Source: DUEN01 sp024277095 (lineage in GTDB: Bacteria; Chloroflexota; Anaerolineae; DUEN01). Taken from it: 29,340 nt of DNA. The translations under genes and the position numbers were made by a program. This document shows positions 15,321 through 24,494 of this stretch, in pieces. The stretch lies in contig JAJRVX010000184.1 in NCBI GenBank assembly GCA_024277095.1, positions 1-29,340 of the forward strand. The letters run 5' to 3'. Under the pieces are notes generated by a model. It ran no database searches. It was not told where the DNA came from and saw only the letters and a list, made by a program, of their open reading frames with translations. How positions within the stretch are numbered: the first letter of the stretch is position 1; each line of letters opens with the position of its first letter.

Positions 15321-17501
15321 ATGCGTGGTGCTCTGGCTGTCGTTGGCTTTACGTCGACCGTTGCCCAGATCGTGCTGATGCGGGAGCTCTTCGCCACCTT
15401 CTACGGCAATGAGCTGCTCTTTGGGATCGTGCTCATGGCCTGGCTGGCGTGGGGGGCGGTCGGGGCATGGGGGCTGGCCCGATGGGCGGCGCGCCGCCGG
15501 GGGGGGATCGGGGCGTTTGCGGCGGGGATGGCGTTCGCTGCGGTGTTGTTCCCGGCGCAGATCGCATGGGTGCGTGATGTTCGGGCCTTGCTCGGGGTCA
15601 CGCCGGGCGCCTTCGTGGAGTTCGGCCCGATGGTGGCCGCCGTGGTCCTGATCGTGGCTCCCCTGTGCCTGCTGACGGGCTCGCTGTTCACGTTGGGCGC
15701 GCGATGGATTATCGAGCGGGGCGGATCGGCGGGCCGATCCTATGCCTGGGAGAGCATCGGTTCGGTCACCGGCGGGGCGCTCTTTAGCTTCCTCTTCATC
15801 CGCTGGCTCGACCCCTTTCAGACCGCTTTGCTCGTCGGCGCCGTCAACCTGACCGTGGCGATGACTCTGCTCGCCTCTCGTCTCCCCGGCCCCTCCCATC
15901 CATTGCGCCGCCTTATCCCGTTGGCCGTCCTCGCCGTCTTGATCGTCGTGGCGCTCTTCCTGGGGCCCGTGCTGCACGATGCCACCCTACGTTGGCAATG
16001 GCCCGATCTGGCCTTCGCTGCGGATTCCCCTTATGGCCGCCTCATCATCCAGGCTCGGGACGGGCAGCGGATCTTCTTCCAGAATGGCCTGTTGTCCTTT
16101 GAAACCCAGAGCACGTTCCCGGAGGAGGTCATCCATTTCCCCCTGCTCGCCCATCCCAATCCTCGGAGCGTTCTGCTCATCGGGGGTGGGGTGGCCGGAG
16201 ACCTGCGCGAGGCCCTCAAGCATCCCATCGACGAGGCGGTCTACGTAGAGTTGGATCCGCTGTTGATCGAGGCCGCTCGGAGATATCTGCCCTCTGAGGA
16301 CGCCGCCGTTCTGGAGGATCCCCGGGTGACCCTGGCCCTGACCGACGGCCGGCTGTATGTGAAGACCACTCCTCGGGCCTTTGACGTGGTGATCCTGGAT
16401 CTGCCCGAGCCGTCCACCGGCACTCTGAACCGCTTCTATACGCTCGAGTTCTTTGAGGAGGTGCGCCGGATCCTGGCCCCGGGCGGCATCTTCGCCCTGG
16501 GGCTTCCCTCGGCGGAGAACTATTGGAGCCCGGAGCTGGCCCGGCGCAATGGGAGCATCTTTTGGACGTTGCGGGCGGTCTTCCCGGAGGTGGTGGTGTT
16601 GCCTGGCGAGCACAATTTCTTCCTCGCCTCGGGGGCCCCGCTGCCGACGGATCCGGGCCTTCTGGCCTCCCGGCTGGCCGCTCGTGGGATCGAGACGCGC
16701 TGGGTGACGCCGGCCTACATCGAGTACATCTTCACCACCGATCGATTCCTGCAGGTGCGGCGGGAGTTAGAGTCGACGCAGGGGGTGCGGATCAACAGGG
16801 ATCTGATTCCGATCTGTTATTATTACGATCTGGCGTTGTGGCTTTCCCTGTTTTATCCGAGCTTGCGCGGGATCTTCGAGAGCGCGGGGGTGGTCAATCT
16901 GGGATGGGTGATCATCCCCCTGGCGTTGGTCGTGGGGGTGACCCGTTGGCGGCGCGGGTGGGCGGTCCCGATCGCCGTGGCCGGCGTCGGGCTGGTGGAG
17001 ATGGTATTGGAGGTGGTGATCCTGTTCGCCTTCCAGGTGCTGCACGGCTACGTGTACGCCGAGATCAGCCTGATCGTGATGGCGTTCATGGCCGGACTGG
17101 CACTCGGGGCCGAGGCGGGGCACCGGCTGGTATTGCGATGGCGCTCCACGGAGGCGGAGGAGAGGGCTTTCAGACGGGCGTTTATGATGACCCAGCTGGC
17201 CATGGCCGTTTACGGCGGCGTTCTCCTGGGGCTCCTCTCCTGGATGCCCCCTGTGCCCGTCCTCTTCCCACTGCTGGCTTTGTGGGCGGGCGGGATTGGG
17301 GGGATCGCCTTCCCGCTCGCCGTGGCGCTCACGCGAGGGGAGGCCGGCCGCGCGGTGGGCGTGTTATACGGGGCTGATCTGTTGGGCGGATGCCTGGGCG
17401 CGCTGTTGGGGGTGGTGCTCTTCGTGCCGGTGCTCGGCATTCCCCGCACTTGCGTTGTGATTATATGGATAGCGCTGGCCGGTTGGGCGGCCTTGTGGTG
17501 A
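15321..17501 (+). CDS. membrane protein with internal spermidine-synthase-like domain
   Basis: The 726-aa protein has about six N-terminal hydrophobic segments (1-220), a Rossmann domain of the spermidine synthase type (about 235-440) and about five further hydrophobic segments (515-725). In the soluble domain SPYGRL, LLIGGGVAGDLRE (286-297), YVELDP (308-313) and DLPEPSTG (360-367) follow the SpeE plan. However, the glycine loop has V where SpeE has D in GGGDG, the catalytic DxxDP region reads DLPEP, and the amine-site Tyr/His segment reads EEVIHFPLLAH. Ordinary putrescine aminopropyl transfer is therefore doubtful. The family is widespread and largely uncharacterised. Confidence 0.88.
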   Translation: MRGALAVVGFTSTVAQIVLMRELFATFYGNELLFGIVLMAWLAWGAVGAWGLARWAARRRGGIGAFAAGMAFAAVLFPAQIAWVRDVRALLGVTPGAFVEFGPMVAAVVLIVAPLCLLTGSLFTLGARWIIERGGSAGRSYAWESIGSVTGGALFSFLFIRWLDPFQTALLVGAVNLTVAMTLLASRLPGPSHPLRRLIPLAVLAVLIVVALFLGPVLHDATLRWQWPDLAFAADSPYGRLIIQARDGQRIFFQNGLLSFETQSTFPEEVIHFPLLAHPNPRSVLLIGGGVAGDLREALKHPIDEAVYVELDPLLIEAARRYLPSEDAAVLEDPRVTLALTDGRLYVKTTPRAFDVVILDLPEPSTGTLNRFYTLEFFEEVRRILAPGGIFALGLPSAENYWSPELARRNGSIFWTLRAVFPEVVVLPGEHNFFLASGAPLPTDPGLLASRLAARGIETRWVTPAYIEYIFTTDRFLQVRRELESTQGVRINRDLIPICYYYDLALWLSLFYPSLRGIFESAGVVNLGWVIIPLALVVGVTRWRRGWAVPIAVAGVGLVEMVLEVVILFAFQVLHGYVYAEISLIVMAFMAGLALGAEAGHRLVLRWRSTEAEERAFRRAFMMTQLAMAVYGGVLLGLLSWMPPVPVLFPLLALWAGGIGGIAFPLAVALTRGEAGRAVGVLYGADLLGGCLGALLGVVLFVPVLGIPRTCVVIIWIALAGWAALW

Positions 17502-17612
17502 GAGGCTGACAGGTCATGTTGGAGATGCCCGGCTCGCTTGACAGCTTTCGAGGGGTTGTCTAGGATGGGGGAGAGTTCCCGCCGGATTCTTTCACGCAAA
17601 GGAGGTCTATGG

Positions 17613-18593
17613 ATGGAGTACCGGACATTGGGGCGAACGGGGGTGCAGGTTTCCTGCCTGTGTATGGGCACGATGTCGTTTGGGGCGGAGGCGGATGAGG
17701 AGACCTCGGCGGCGATGTTCCATCGCTGTCGTGAGCTCGGCATCAACTTCTTCGATACGGCGAACGTGTACGCTGGCGGCCGCTCCGAGGAGATCCTGGG
17801 CCGGCTGATCCGGGATTGCCGTGAGGAGATCGTGCTGGCGTCGAAGGTGTATTTCCCGGTCGGCGAGGATGTGAACGCCAGAGGACTTTCCCGGCGCCAC
17901 ATCATGTTGGCCGTCGAGGCGAGTTTGAAGCGGCTGGGAACCGATTGGATCGACGTGTATTACGTGCATCATGATGATCCGGGGACGCCCATGGAGGAGA
18001 CGCTGCGGGCGTTGGATGACCTGGTGCGCCAGGGGAAGATTTTGTATCCGGCGGTGAGCAATTGGGCTGCGTGGCAGATCGCCAAAGCGCTGGGCATCTC
18101 CGAGCGGGAGGGGCTGGCGAAGTTCGTGTGCATCCAACCCATGTACAATCTGGTCAAGCGCCAGGCGGAGGTGGAGATCCTGCCGCTGGCCCAATCGGAG
18201 CAGTTGGGTGTGGTGCCCTATAGCCCGCTGGGCGGCGGCCTGTTGACCGGCAAGTATGGCACGAAGCAGCGCCCGAAGCAGGGCCGGTTGGTGGAAAATC
18301 CCATGTACCAGAAGCGGTACGGCGACCCGATCTATTACGAGATCGCCGAGCGCTTCGTGGCGCACGCTCGGGAGCGGGGCGTGCACCCGGTTTCGCTGGC
18401 GGTCGCCTGGGTGATGTCACATCCGGCCGTCACGGCGCCCATTATCGGCGCCCGCAACCTGGAGCAGCTGGAGCCGTCGCTGAAGGCGCTGGAGGTGCCC
18501 ATGACGCCCGAATGGCGGGCGGAGATCTCCGCCCTCTCCATCGAGCCTCCTCCGGCCACGGACCGCACTGAGGAGAAGAGTCAGGCGTCCTGA
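17613..18593 (+). CDS. aldo/keto reductase (voltage-gated K+ channel beta-subunit-like)
   Basis: The 326-aa protein is an NADPH-dependent aldo/keto reductase with the catalytic tetrad D48, Y53, K78 and H119 (in FFDTANVYAGG, LASKVY and YYVHH). The C-terminal cofactor region has PIIGARNLEQLE. The sequence MEYRTLGRTGVQVS at the N-terminus and GRSEEILGRL are typical of the group related to Kv-beta and YghZ-like oxidoreductases, whose physiological carbonyl substrate is usually unknown. The start at 17613 follows a perfect AAAGGAGGT; an upstream frame to 17538 has no such site. The preceding gene ends 111 bp upstream, and a strong hairpin at 18637-18672 follows. Confidence 0.95.
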   Translation: MEYRTLGRTGVQVSCLCMGTMSFGAEADEETSAAMFHRCRELGINFFDTANVYAGGRSEEILGRLIRDCREEIVLASKVYFPVGEDVNARGLSRRHIMLAVEASLKRLGTDWIDVYYVHHDDPGTPMEETLRALDDLVRQGKILYPAVSNWAAWQIAKALGISEREGLAKFVCIQPMYNLVKRQAEVEILPLAQSEQLGVVPYSPLGGGLLTGKYGTKQRPKQGRLVENPMYQKRYGDPIYYEIAERFVAHARERGVHPVSLAVAWVMSHPAVTAPIIGARNLEQLEPSLKALEVPMTPEWRAEISALSIEPPPATDRTEEKSQAS

Positions 18594-18636
18594 TCGGGTG
18601 AACAGCGAGAAGAGGGCGTTGGGCCTTGCGAAACGA

Positions 18637-18672
18637 ACGGTAGGGGACGCACAACCGTGCGTCTCCTACCGT
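18637..18672. terminator. bidirectional hairpin terminator / palindromic repeat
   Basis: A 16-bp stem with one G-T pair (ACGGTAGGGGACGCAC, 18637-18652, against 18657-18672) closes a 4-nt loop AACC and runs into GTTTTCG. It lies between the convergent aldo/keto reductase (+) and nitroreductase (-) genes and can end both. Pairing extends imperfectly outward with CGAAAC/GTTTTCG. Confidence 0.75.
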
Positions 18673-18718
18673 GTTTTCGTGCCTTTTGAAGGGGAGAATT
18701 CTGGCGTGTTGTCGTGTA

Positions 18719-19228
18719 TCACCATCGTTCGTATTTCACCAGCTCAGACAACGGCTTACGCTCCTTGGGCCGTGGGGAGTCGGCCGGATATCCCAGCGGC
18801 GTGAGCGCGATGGGTTCCACGTCGTCGGGCAGGCCCAGCACCTCTCGAGCTGCGTCGGGATCGAACGCTGCGATCCAACAGGTTCCCAGCCCGACGTTTG
18901 CGGCGGCCAGCACCAGGTGATCCATGACGATGGCGACATCTACATCGGTATAGCGTTTGCCATCCCTGCGCACCCACCCCTCGGCGGGCACGGCGCAGGC
19001 GCAGATGACCAGCGGCGCCTGCACGAACCAGTCTCGATCGTAGATGCGCTTGAGTTCCGCCTCCCGGCCGGATGTGTGGATCACGATGAGGCGGAAGGGC
19101 TGCCGGTTGGCCGCCGTCGGTGCCAGTCGGGCGGCCTCCAGGACCTGTTGCAGCTTCTCTTCCTCCACCGGGTCAGGCTTGTAGGCTCGCACGCTGTAGC
19201 GCTTGGCGATCAGTTCCGTGAATTCCAC
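18719..19228 (-). CDS. nitroreductase family FMN-dependent oxidoreductase
   Basis: The 169-aa protein is a short member of the nitroreductase superfamily. Flavin-site features are RYSVRAYKPDPV at the N-terminus, AARLAPTAANRQPFRLIV (about 33-50) and the C-terminal GYPADSPRPKERKPLSELV. Family members are homodimers using NAD(P)H to reduce nitro compounds, quinones or enones; the natural substrate cannot be deduced. It is shorter than typical NfsB-like enzymes (~215 aa), matching the compact subgroup. The start is GTG with GGAGGAAGC just upstream. It is the last gene of the ppa-pfkB-nitroreductase run, 34 bp after pfkB. Confidence 0.92.
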   Translation of the reverse strand: MEFTELIAKRYSVRAYKPDPVEEEKLQQVLEAARLAPTAANRQPFRLIVIHTSGREAELKRIYDRDWFVQAPLVICACAVPAEGWVRRDGKRYTDVDVAIVMDHLVLAAANVGLGTCWIAAFDPDAAREVLGLPDDVEPIALTPLGYPADSPRPKERKPLSELVKYERW

Positions 19229-19262
19229 GATGCTTCCTCCTCCTCGTTGCTCGTGTCCGGTG

Positions 19263-20144
19263 CTATCCCGAATCCTCCGCTGCGTTTGCCAGATATGCCT
19301 CGATATCGGCCAGGGTGCCGTGAAATGGCCCCGGGCGCTCCATCTTCAGCGACGTGACGGCCGCCGCGAAGCGAAGCGCCTCGCCCGGGGGCGCCGACAG
19401 CCGCTTGGCGACGTAGGTGGCGAAGCAGGTATCCCCTCGCCCCGTGCGGCCCTCCAGCGAGCGGGGCCGGAAGGGGGCCTCGTAGAATTCGCCATCGGCG
19501 TAGAGCAAGGCCCCATCGGCACGGGTGAGGAGCAGCTCTCGGGGCCCGTATCGGGCCAGCTCCACCAGTGCCTGCCGGGGATCATCCTGTCCCGTGAGCA
19601 CCTCTGCCTCGGCTTGATCCAGCTTGAGCACATCGACCAATGCCAACCCTCGCTCCTTTTCCGGCCAGTCGATGGAGACCAGATCGTCGCCTCGGGGCAC
19701 GCGCACGAACCCCTGGACGTCCAGGGCCACGGTGCCACGGCCGACGAGCTTTTCGAGCAGATCCAGGCTCACCTCTCCGGCGATGATGGGGCCGACCAGC
19801 CACACCTGGGCCTTCACGTCGGGGATATCCTCCGGGCGGAAGGGGCCGGCGAACCCCAGCGGACGGCAGAGCCGTCGGTCCATGTCGGGGGTCAGGTATG
19901 TGTTTTCGATGCCGGATGTCTCCGGCGCCGGTGTGGCATAGACCTCCACGCCGGCCTCTCGTACCTCCTCCAGCCGGGAGAAGTCATCCGGATGCAGGCG
20001 GGTGATGATGGCGACCCGATAGCCCAGCCGGGCCAGGGCGACGGCGCCGTAATAGACGGAGCCCCCGGATGATATCTGCACCTGGGACCCAACGACGATC
20101 TTGTCCTTGGCGAAGTGACCGATGAATACCACGTCGTAGCTCAT
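19263..20144 (-). CDS. PfkB-family carbohydrate kinase
   Basis: The protein has the ribokinase/PfkB fold: VFIGHFAKDKIVV at the start, the substrate-site GGSVYYGAVALARLG, and the C-terminal signature GRTGRGDTCFATYVA containing the catalytic Asp and anion hole. At 293 aa the length is normal. The substrate could be a sugar, a nucleoside or inositol and cannot be told from sequence alone. Two ATGs are possible: 20150 lies directly against AGGAG, whereas 20144 has a 6-nt spacing and is preferred. It follows ppa almost without a gap, so translation is probably coupled. Confidence 0.92.
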   Translation of the reverse strand: MSYDVVFIGHFAKDKIVVGSQVQISSGGSVYYGAVALARLGYRVAIITRLHPDDFSRLEEVREAGVEVYATPAPETSGIENTYLTPDMDRRLCRPLGFAGPFRPEDIPDVKAQVWLVGPIIAGEVSLDLLEKLVGRGTVALDVQGFVRVPRGDDLVSIDWPEKERGLALVDVLKLDQAEAEVLTGQDDPRQALVELARYGPRELLLTRADGALLYADGEFYEAPFRPRSLEGRTGRGDTCFATYVAKRLSAPPGEALRFAAAVTSLKMERPGPFHGTLADIEAYLANAAEDSG

Positions 20145-20153
20145 GCGCATCTC

Positions 20154-20699
20154 CTATCGCATGGTTCGCAGCGTCTGGACGTACATCTGGATGGCCCGCT
20201 CGATCTCCGCATGGGCGCGCTGGAGCCCCTCCCATCCCAGCGGCTTGACCTCGACCTGCTCCAGGTCCTTGTAGACGCTGAAGAAGTGCGCTACCTCGTC
20301 CAGGAAGTGGGAGGGGAGATCTTCGAGCGAATGATAGCCGTCGAACAGAGGATCCGTGTGGGGTACGGCCAGGATCTTGTCATCCAGCTTGCCGCGATCC
20401 TCCAGATGAAAGATGCCCAGCGGTCGGGCCTCGATGACGCAGCCGGAGAAGGTTGGCTCGTTGGTCATCACCAGGACATCCAGCGGATCGCCGTCGTCGT
20501 GCAGCGTGCGGGGGATGAAGCCATAGTCCCCTGGGTAGTGAAGGGACGAATATAGCACCCGATCCAGCTTGATGAATCCGCCTTGTTCGTCGTATTCATA
20601 CTTATTTCGTGAGCGCCGGGGGATCTCCACGACGACGTAGATCACATTGGGCACGTCCGGCCCTGGCGGTAGCTCTCGCCATAGGTTCATAACGGGCAT
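20154..20699 (-). CDS. ppa: inorganic pyrophosphatase, family I
   Basis: The enzyme hydrolyses pyrophosphate to two phosphates in the cytoplasm, pulling biosynthetic reactions forward. The 181-aa length fits bacterial family I enzymes. Metal-binding motifs are visible: YEYDEQGGFIKLDR (substrate Lys/Glu region), HYPGDYGFIP and DGDPLDVLV with the three Asp ligands. It ends with the VEVKPLGWEG helix region. AGGGAGA lies about 10 nt before the ATG; a second ATG at 20690 is possible. A promoter is seen at 20837-20865. Confidence 0.97.
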   Translation of the reverse strand: MPVMNLWRELPPGPDVPNVIYVVVEIPRRSRNKYEYDEQGGFIKLDRVLYSSLHYPGDYGFIPRTLHDDGDPLDVLVMTNEPTFSGCVIEARPLGIFHLEDRGKLDDKILAVPHTDPLFDGYHSLEDLPSHFLDEVAHFFSVYKDLEQVEVKPLGWEGLQRAHAEIERAIQMYVQTLRTMR

Positions 20700-20836
20700 A
20701 GTGCGGTATCTCCCTTCGCTCCGCTAATGACGGTGTATTCACGCTCGTCTTTCGGGGGATGTGGCGCCGCGTCGCCCTGGAGCGCGCCCCGTGTTGGGGC
20801 GTTTGCCTCCGACAGGCGATGGGGCCGATCATGGGC

Positions 20837-20865
20837 ATTATACAATGAACGCTTCCGCTTGCGAA
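20837..20865 (-). promoter_or_regulatory. promoter of the ppa-pfkB-nitroreductase operon
   Basis: On the minus strand TTCGCA (20865-20860), a 17-nt spacer and a perfect TATAAT (20842-20837) lie about 140 nt before the ppa ATG, just after the stop codon of rodA. The intervening leader (20700-20830) shows no recognised riboswitch. Confidence 0.55.
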
Positions 20866-20867
20866 GA

Positions 20868-21962
20868 TCAGAACTCGATCTTGCGGCGGTGGAGGGCGAC
20901 GCTCTCGGCCAGCCCGATGGCCATGAGCATGGTGATGAGGGAGCTCCCGCCGTAGCTGACGAACGGTAAAGGGATGCCGGTCACCGGCATCAGCCGGAGG
21001 TTCATGCCGATATTCACCACGCTTTGAAAGAAGATCAGCGTGGCGACTCCCACGGCGATGGACCGGCCCAGCGGATCACGGGCGCGCTCCGCGATGCGGA
21101 TCAGGCGGAGCAGCAGGACGAGGAAGAGGAACATCAGGAGGGTGGCGCCCACGAAGCCAAGCTCCTCGGCGATCACGGAGAAGATGAAGTCGGTGTGGCG
21201 CACCATGAGGAAGTGTAGCTGGCTTTGCGTTCCCTGTCCGTACCCCTTTCCGAGCCATCCCCCTGAGCCGATGCTGATCAGTGCCTGATAGACGTTGTAG
21301 CTTCCGGCTGGATCGCTCTCCGGGTACAGGAAGAGGAGGACCCGGTCCCGCATATAGTCCTCCAGGGACATCCACACGACCGGGACGGCAGCGATCCCCA
21401 TGGCCCCCAGGGCTGCCACGTGGAACAGGCGCATCCCGCTCATCAGGATCATGATGCTCCCGATGGCGGCCACCGAGATGGCCGTGCCCAGATCTGGCTC
21501 CAGATAGATGAGGACGACGGGGGGTGCCAGCAAGAGCAGCGCCAGGATCACGTAGAGGAGCCGTCTCATCTGTGCCTCGTGGTCGGCCAGGAAACGCGCC
21601 ATGACCAGGATGATGAGGACCTTGCTGAACTCCGACGGCTGCAGGGGGATGATCCCCAGGTCGATCCAGCGCTGTGCTCCTCCCATGGTCACCCCGATGG
21701 CGTCCACGGCCAACAGGAGGCCAACCAGCACCAGGTAGATGGGTTTCTGCAGGCTGCACAGGATCCGGTAGTCGATCAGGGCCAACGTCAGCATGATGCC
21801 CAGTCCGGCGATGCCGTAGATGAGCTGGCGGCGTGGGAGGTCCTGCAGGTTGGTCGAGTTCATGGTGGTGGATCGGATCATGGCCACGCCGTAGGTCATC
21901 AGCAACAACACGACCACCAGCAGGATGAAGTCGAAGTCACGCCACATTCGCCTTTCGTTCAT
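20868..21962 (-). CDS. rodA: SEDS peptidoglycan glycosyltransferase RodA
   Basis: The 364-aa polytopic protein (about ten TM segments) polymerises lipid II into glycan strands during cell elongation, acting with PBP2. Family marks include GGAQRWIDLGIIPLQPSEFSKV (about residues 93-114), YLEPDLGTA with the conserved Glu/Asp, GSGGWLGKGYGQGTQSQLHFL, HTDFIFSVIAEELGF and the C-terminal PFVSYGGSSL. Its ATG overlaps the mrdA stop (ATGA), indicating coupling. RodA rather than FtsW is supported by its place after mreBCD-mrdA. Confidence 0.96.
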   Translation of the reverse strand: MNERRMWRDFDFILLVVVLLLMTYGVAMIRSTTMNSTNLQDLPRRQLIYGIAGLGIMLTLALIDYRILCSLQKPIYLVLVGLLLAVDAIGVTMGGAQRWIDLGIIPLQPSEFSKVLIILVMARFLADHEAQMRRLLYVILALLLLAPPVVLIYLEPDLGTAISVAAIGSIMILMSGMRLFHVAALGAMGIAAVPVVWMSLEDYMRDRVLLFLYPESDPAGSYNVYQALISIGSGGWLGKGYGQGTQSQLHFLMVRHTDFIFSVIAEELGFVGATLLMFLFLVLLLRLIRIAERARDPLGRSIAVGVATLIFFQSVVNIGMNLRLMPVTGIPLPFVSYGGSSLITMLMAIGLAESVALHRRKIEF

Positions 21963-23971
21963 GGCCTGCGCCCTCCTGCCGGCGCTTGCGGCGTGGCCTC
22001 TGGCTCGACGGGACCACCGGGGACCGAAGGGTAGAAGTAAGCACGCAGGATCTCGGCTGCCACCGGGGCTGCGATCTCGGAGCCCTCACCGCCGTCCTCG
22101 ACGAACACGACTACGGCGATCTCAGGGTCCTGATATGGGGCAAAGGCCGTGAACCAGGCGTGGGTGGGCAGGTTCCCCTTCTCATCTCGCTCGCCGGGGA
22201 ACTCGGCCGTGCCCGTCTTCCCGGCCACCTCCAGCCCGGGGACGTCGCCCAGGTGGCCCGTCCCGCCTGGCCAATGCACGGCGCCATACATCCCCTGTCG
22301 CACGATCTCCAGGTTTTCCGGGGAGATGGGGAGTTGTCGGATCAGGTACGGCTGGAACTCACGCACGACTCGCCCGTCGGCGTCGGTGATCTGGTACACG
22401 AGCTGTGGCCGGTACAGATAGCCTCCGTTGGCGACCGCCGCCGTCGCGTTCAGGATCTGCAGGGGGGTGGCCAGCACGAACCCCTGGCCGATGGCCATGT
22501 TGTACGTATCGCCCGTGACCCATGTCTCGGCCAGGGTGATGCGTTTCCAGCGGGCGTCTGGCACCAGCCCCGGGTTCTCGGCCGGCAGGTCGATGCCCGA
22601 CAGCTCTCCCAGGCCGAACTCCCGGGTGTAGTAGGCGAGCAGGGGTTCGCCCAGGCCACGGAACTCCTTGTATCCCCCGGCTACGACGTAGAAGAATACA
22701 TCGCAGGAGACGGCCAGAGCAGCGGTGACGTTGACGTCTCCATGGCCCCGCCCGTACTTGTAGATCCAGCAGTAGAAGGGCTGGGCCTGCGAGGGATCGT
22801 CCGGGAAGTATTGGTTGGGGAGCCACAGGATCCCCTCGTCATGCACCTTCGTTTTCGGGGTGATGATCCCCTCCTCCAGGGCGGCGGCGGCGGGGATGAT
22901 CTTGAACGTGGACCCGGGCGGGTAGAGCCCGCTGATGGCGTGGTTCACCAGGGGGCGGGCGGGATCGTTCAACAGCGCCGTGTAGTCCTCCACGCTGATG
23001 CCCCGGGCGAACAGGTTGTTATCGTACGAGGGGAGGCTGACCATCCCCAGGATCTCCCCCGTCTTGGGGTTCATGGCGATGGCGACCCCCGATCTGGATC
23101 CGGCTTTCTCCAGCCCCTTGCGCAACGCGGCCTCCATGGCCGTCTGCAACGCCAGGTCGATGGTCAGCGTCAGGTTGTGCCCAGGCACCGGTGGGGAGAC
23201 CTCGGCGACCGTACGGATCTCCCGGCCGAAGACGTCCACCTCGATGTATCGGCTGCCGGCTCGTCCGCGGAGCTCGGACTCATAGGTGTACTCCAGCCCG
23301 GCCAGCCCTACCAGATCGTTGGGGTTGTACCCCTTTTCCTTGTAGGCTTCCGCCTCCGCTTCTGGGATGGGCCCCATGTATCCCAGGATATGGGCGGTCA
23401 GCGACCCGGCGATGTACTCTCGGACCGGCTCGACGATGAGGTGCACGCCCGGGAGCACGTGGCGCATCTCCTCGATCTGGAAGGCCAGATCCCGGTCCAC
23501 CTGCGTGGCGACGGGGATTGGGCGATAGGCGCTGCCCCATCGGGCGCGCTCCACGTATTCGTGCATCTCCTGTTCGCTGAGCAGCAGCCGAAAGCGGGGG
23601 AGCGCGTTGCCGATGGGGGGGATCTGCTGCTTCTCGCGAGTGGGCTTGGCCGGCGCGCCCAGCATCTCCGCCAGGCGGTGGATCACGGCGGAGGCCTCCT
23701 CTTCGTCATCGGGCAGGTCGGCAGGGACGATGGCGACGGCGAAGGAGGGGCGGTTGCGCACCAGCATGTGGCCGTTGCGATCGTATATCACGCCGCGGGG
23801 GCCGGGCACCGTCACCTGGCGGAACCGATTGCGGTCGGCCAGGACGCGATACATGGCGCCCTGATCGATTTGCAGCCGCCATAGCTGTCCCGCCATCACC
23901 AGGAACGCCGTGATGATGGCGACCCGATAGAGGACCAGACGCAGCAGCGGCGCTGAGCGCTCCCGGTTCAT
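21959..23971 (-). CDS. mrdA: penicillin-binding protein 2 (elongasome transpeptidase)
   Basis: The 670-aa class B PBP cross-links peptidoglycan with RodA. It has one N-terminal TM segment (about 11-30), a dimerisation/pedestal domain (about 45-260, with GPRGVIYDRNG) and the transpeptidase domain with S354-x-x-K357 in PPGSTFK, the S422-C-D motif and K585-T-G. The SCD form of the second motif fits PBP2 rather than PBP3, which has SxN. A proline/alanine-rich tail ends the protein. mreD ends 4 bp upstream and rodA overlaps downstream. Confidence 0.97.
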   Translation of the reverse strand: MNRERSAPLLRLVLYRVAIITAFLVMAGQLWRLQIDQGAMYRVLADRNRFRQVTVPGPRGVIYDRNGHMLVRNRPSFAVAIVPADLPDDEEEASAVIHRLAEMLGAPAKPTREKQQIPPIGNALPRFRLLLSEQEMHEYVERARWGSAYRPIPVATQVDRDLAFQIEEMRHVLPGVHLIVEPVREYIAGSLTAHILGYMGPIPEAEAEAYKEKGYNPNDLVGLAGLEYTYESELRGRAGSRYIEVDVFGREIRTVAEVSPPVPGHNLTLTIDLALQTAMEAALRKGLEKAGSRSGVAIAMNPKTGEILGMVSLPSYDNNLFARGISVEDYTALLNDPARPLVNHAISGLYPPGSTFKIIPAAAALEEGIITPKTKVHDEGILWLPNQYFPDDPSQAQPFYCWIYKYGRGHGDVNVTAALAVSCDVFFYVVAGGYKEFRGLGEPLLAYYTREFGLGELSGIDLPAENPGLVPDARWKRITLAETWVTGDTYNMAIGQGFVLATPLQILNATAAVANGGYLYRPQLVYQITDADGRVVREFQPYLIRQLPISPENLEIVRQGMYGAVHWPGGTGHLGDVPGLEVAGKTGTAEFPGERDEKGNLPTHAWFTAFAPYQDPEIAVVVFVEDGGEGSEIAAPVAAEILRAYFYPSVPGGPVEPEATPQAPAGGRRP

Positions 23972-23975
23972 GGCC

Positions 23976-24476
23976 TCACCACTCCAATTGCTCTCGCCCG
24001 GTCACCCGGTGGAGCCATCGCATGATGGGGAATACGATAGGCGTGAGCAGGCTGGTGTAGAGTGCCGTCGGGATGATGATGCGCCACAGCGCGGCCGTGG
24101 TGGCGGCCGGGTGGTTCCCAAGGCGCAGAAAGGACAGATAGAGCGTGCCGTGCAGCAAGCTGGCTCCGGCGATCATGAGGATCACCAGTACGATGTGCTC
24201 CTGGAAGAGGCCGGATTCCAGCAGGCTGACCAGGAAGGCGGTGATGACGAGGGTGAGCGGGGAGAGGCCGAACGGCCCGCCGGAGAGCAGGTCGATCCAG
24301 ATGCCGCCGATGAAAGCCCAGGTTAATCCCTCCGTCATGCCGCGCAGGAGGGCCCAGCTCATCACAGTGAGCAGGACCAGGTCCGGATGGACGTTCAACA
24401 GGGGGAAGCGCGGCAGCAGGGTGGACTGCAATATGGCCAGGATGCCCAGCAGGGGGATGAACAACAAAGGCGTCAT
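23976..24476 (-). CDS. mreD: rod shape-determining protein MreD
   Basis: The 166-aa hydrophobic protein has five to six predicted TM segments and the MreD pattern: short N-terminus, LPRFPLLNVHPDLVLLTVMSWALLRG, then a GGIWIDLLSGGPFGLSPL loop (about 57-74) that is the family hallmark. MreD connects MreC with the elongation complex in the membrane. The sequence is poorly conserved in the family, but its position between mreC and mrdA makes the call secure. Confidence 0.94.
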   Translation of the reverse strand: MTPLLFIPLLGILAILQSTLLPRFPLLNVHPDLVLLTVMSWALLRGMTEGLTWAFIGGIWIDLLSGGPFGLSPLTLVITAFLVSLLESGLFQEHIVLVILMIAGASLLHGTLYLSFLRLGNHPAATTAALWRIIIPTALYTSLLTPIVFPIMRWLHRVTGREQLEW

Positions 24477-24494
24477 GGGTAGCCTCGGGTCCAG

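Noticed and set aside
21986..23884. Long plus-strand open frame (632 codons)
   Set aside because: It is antisense to mrdA, which has all transpeptidase motifs. The translation shows no recognisable domain.
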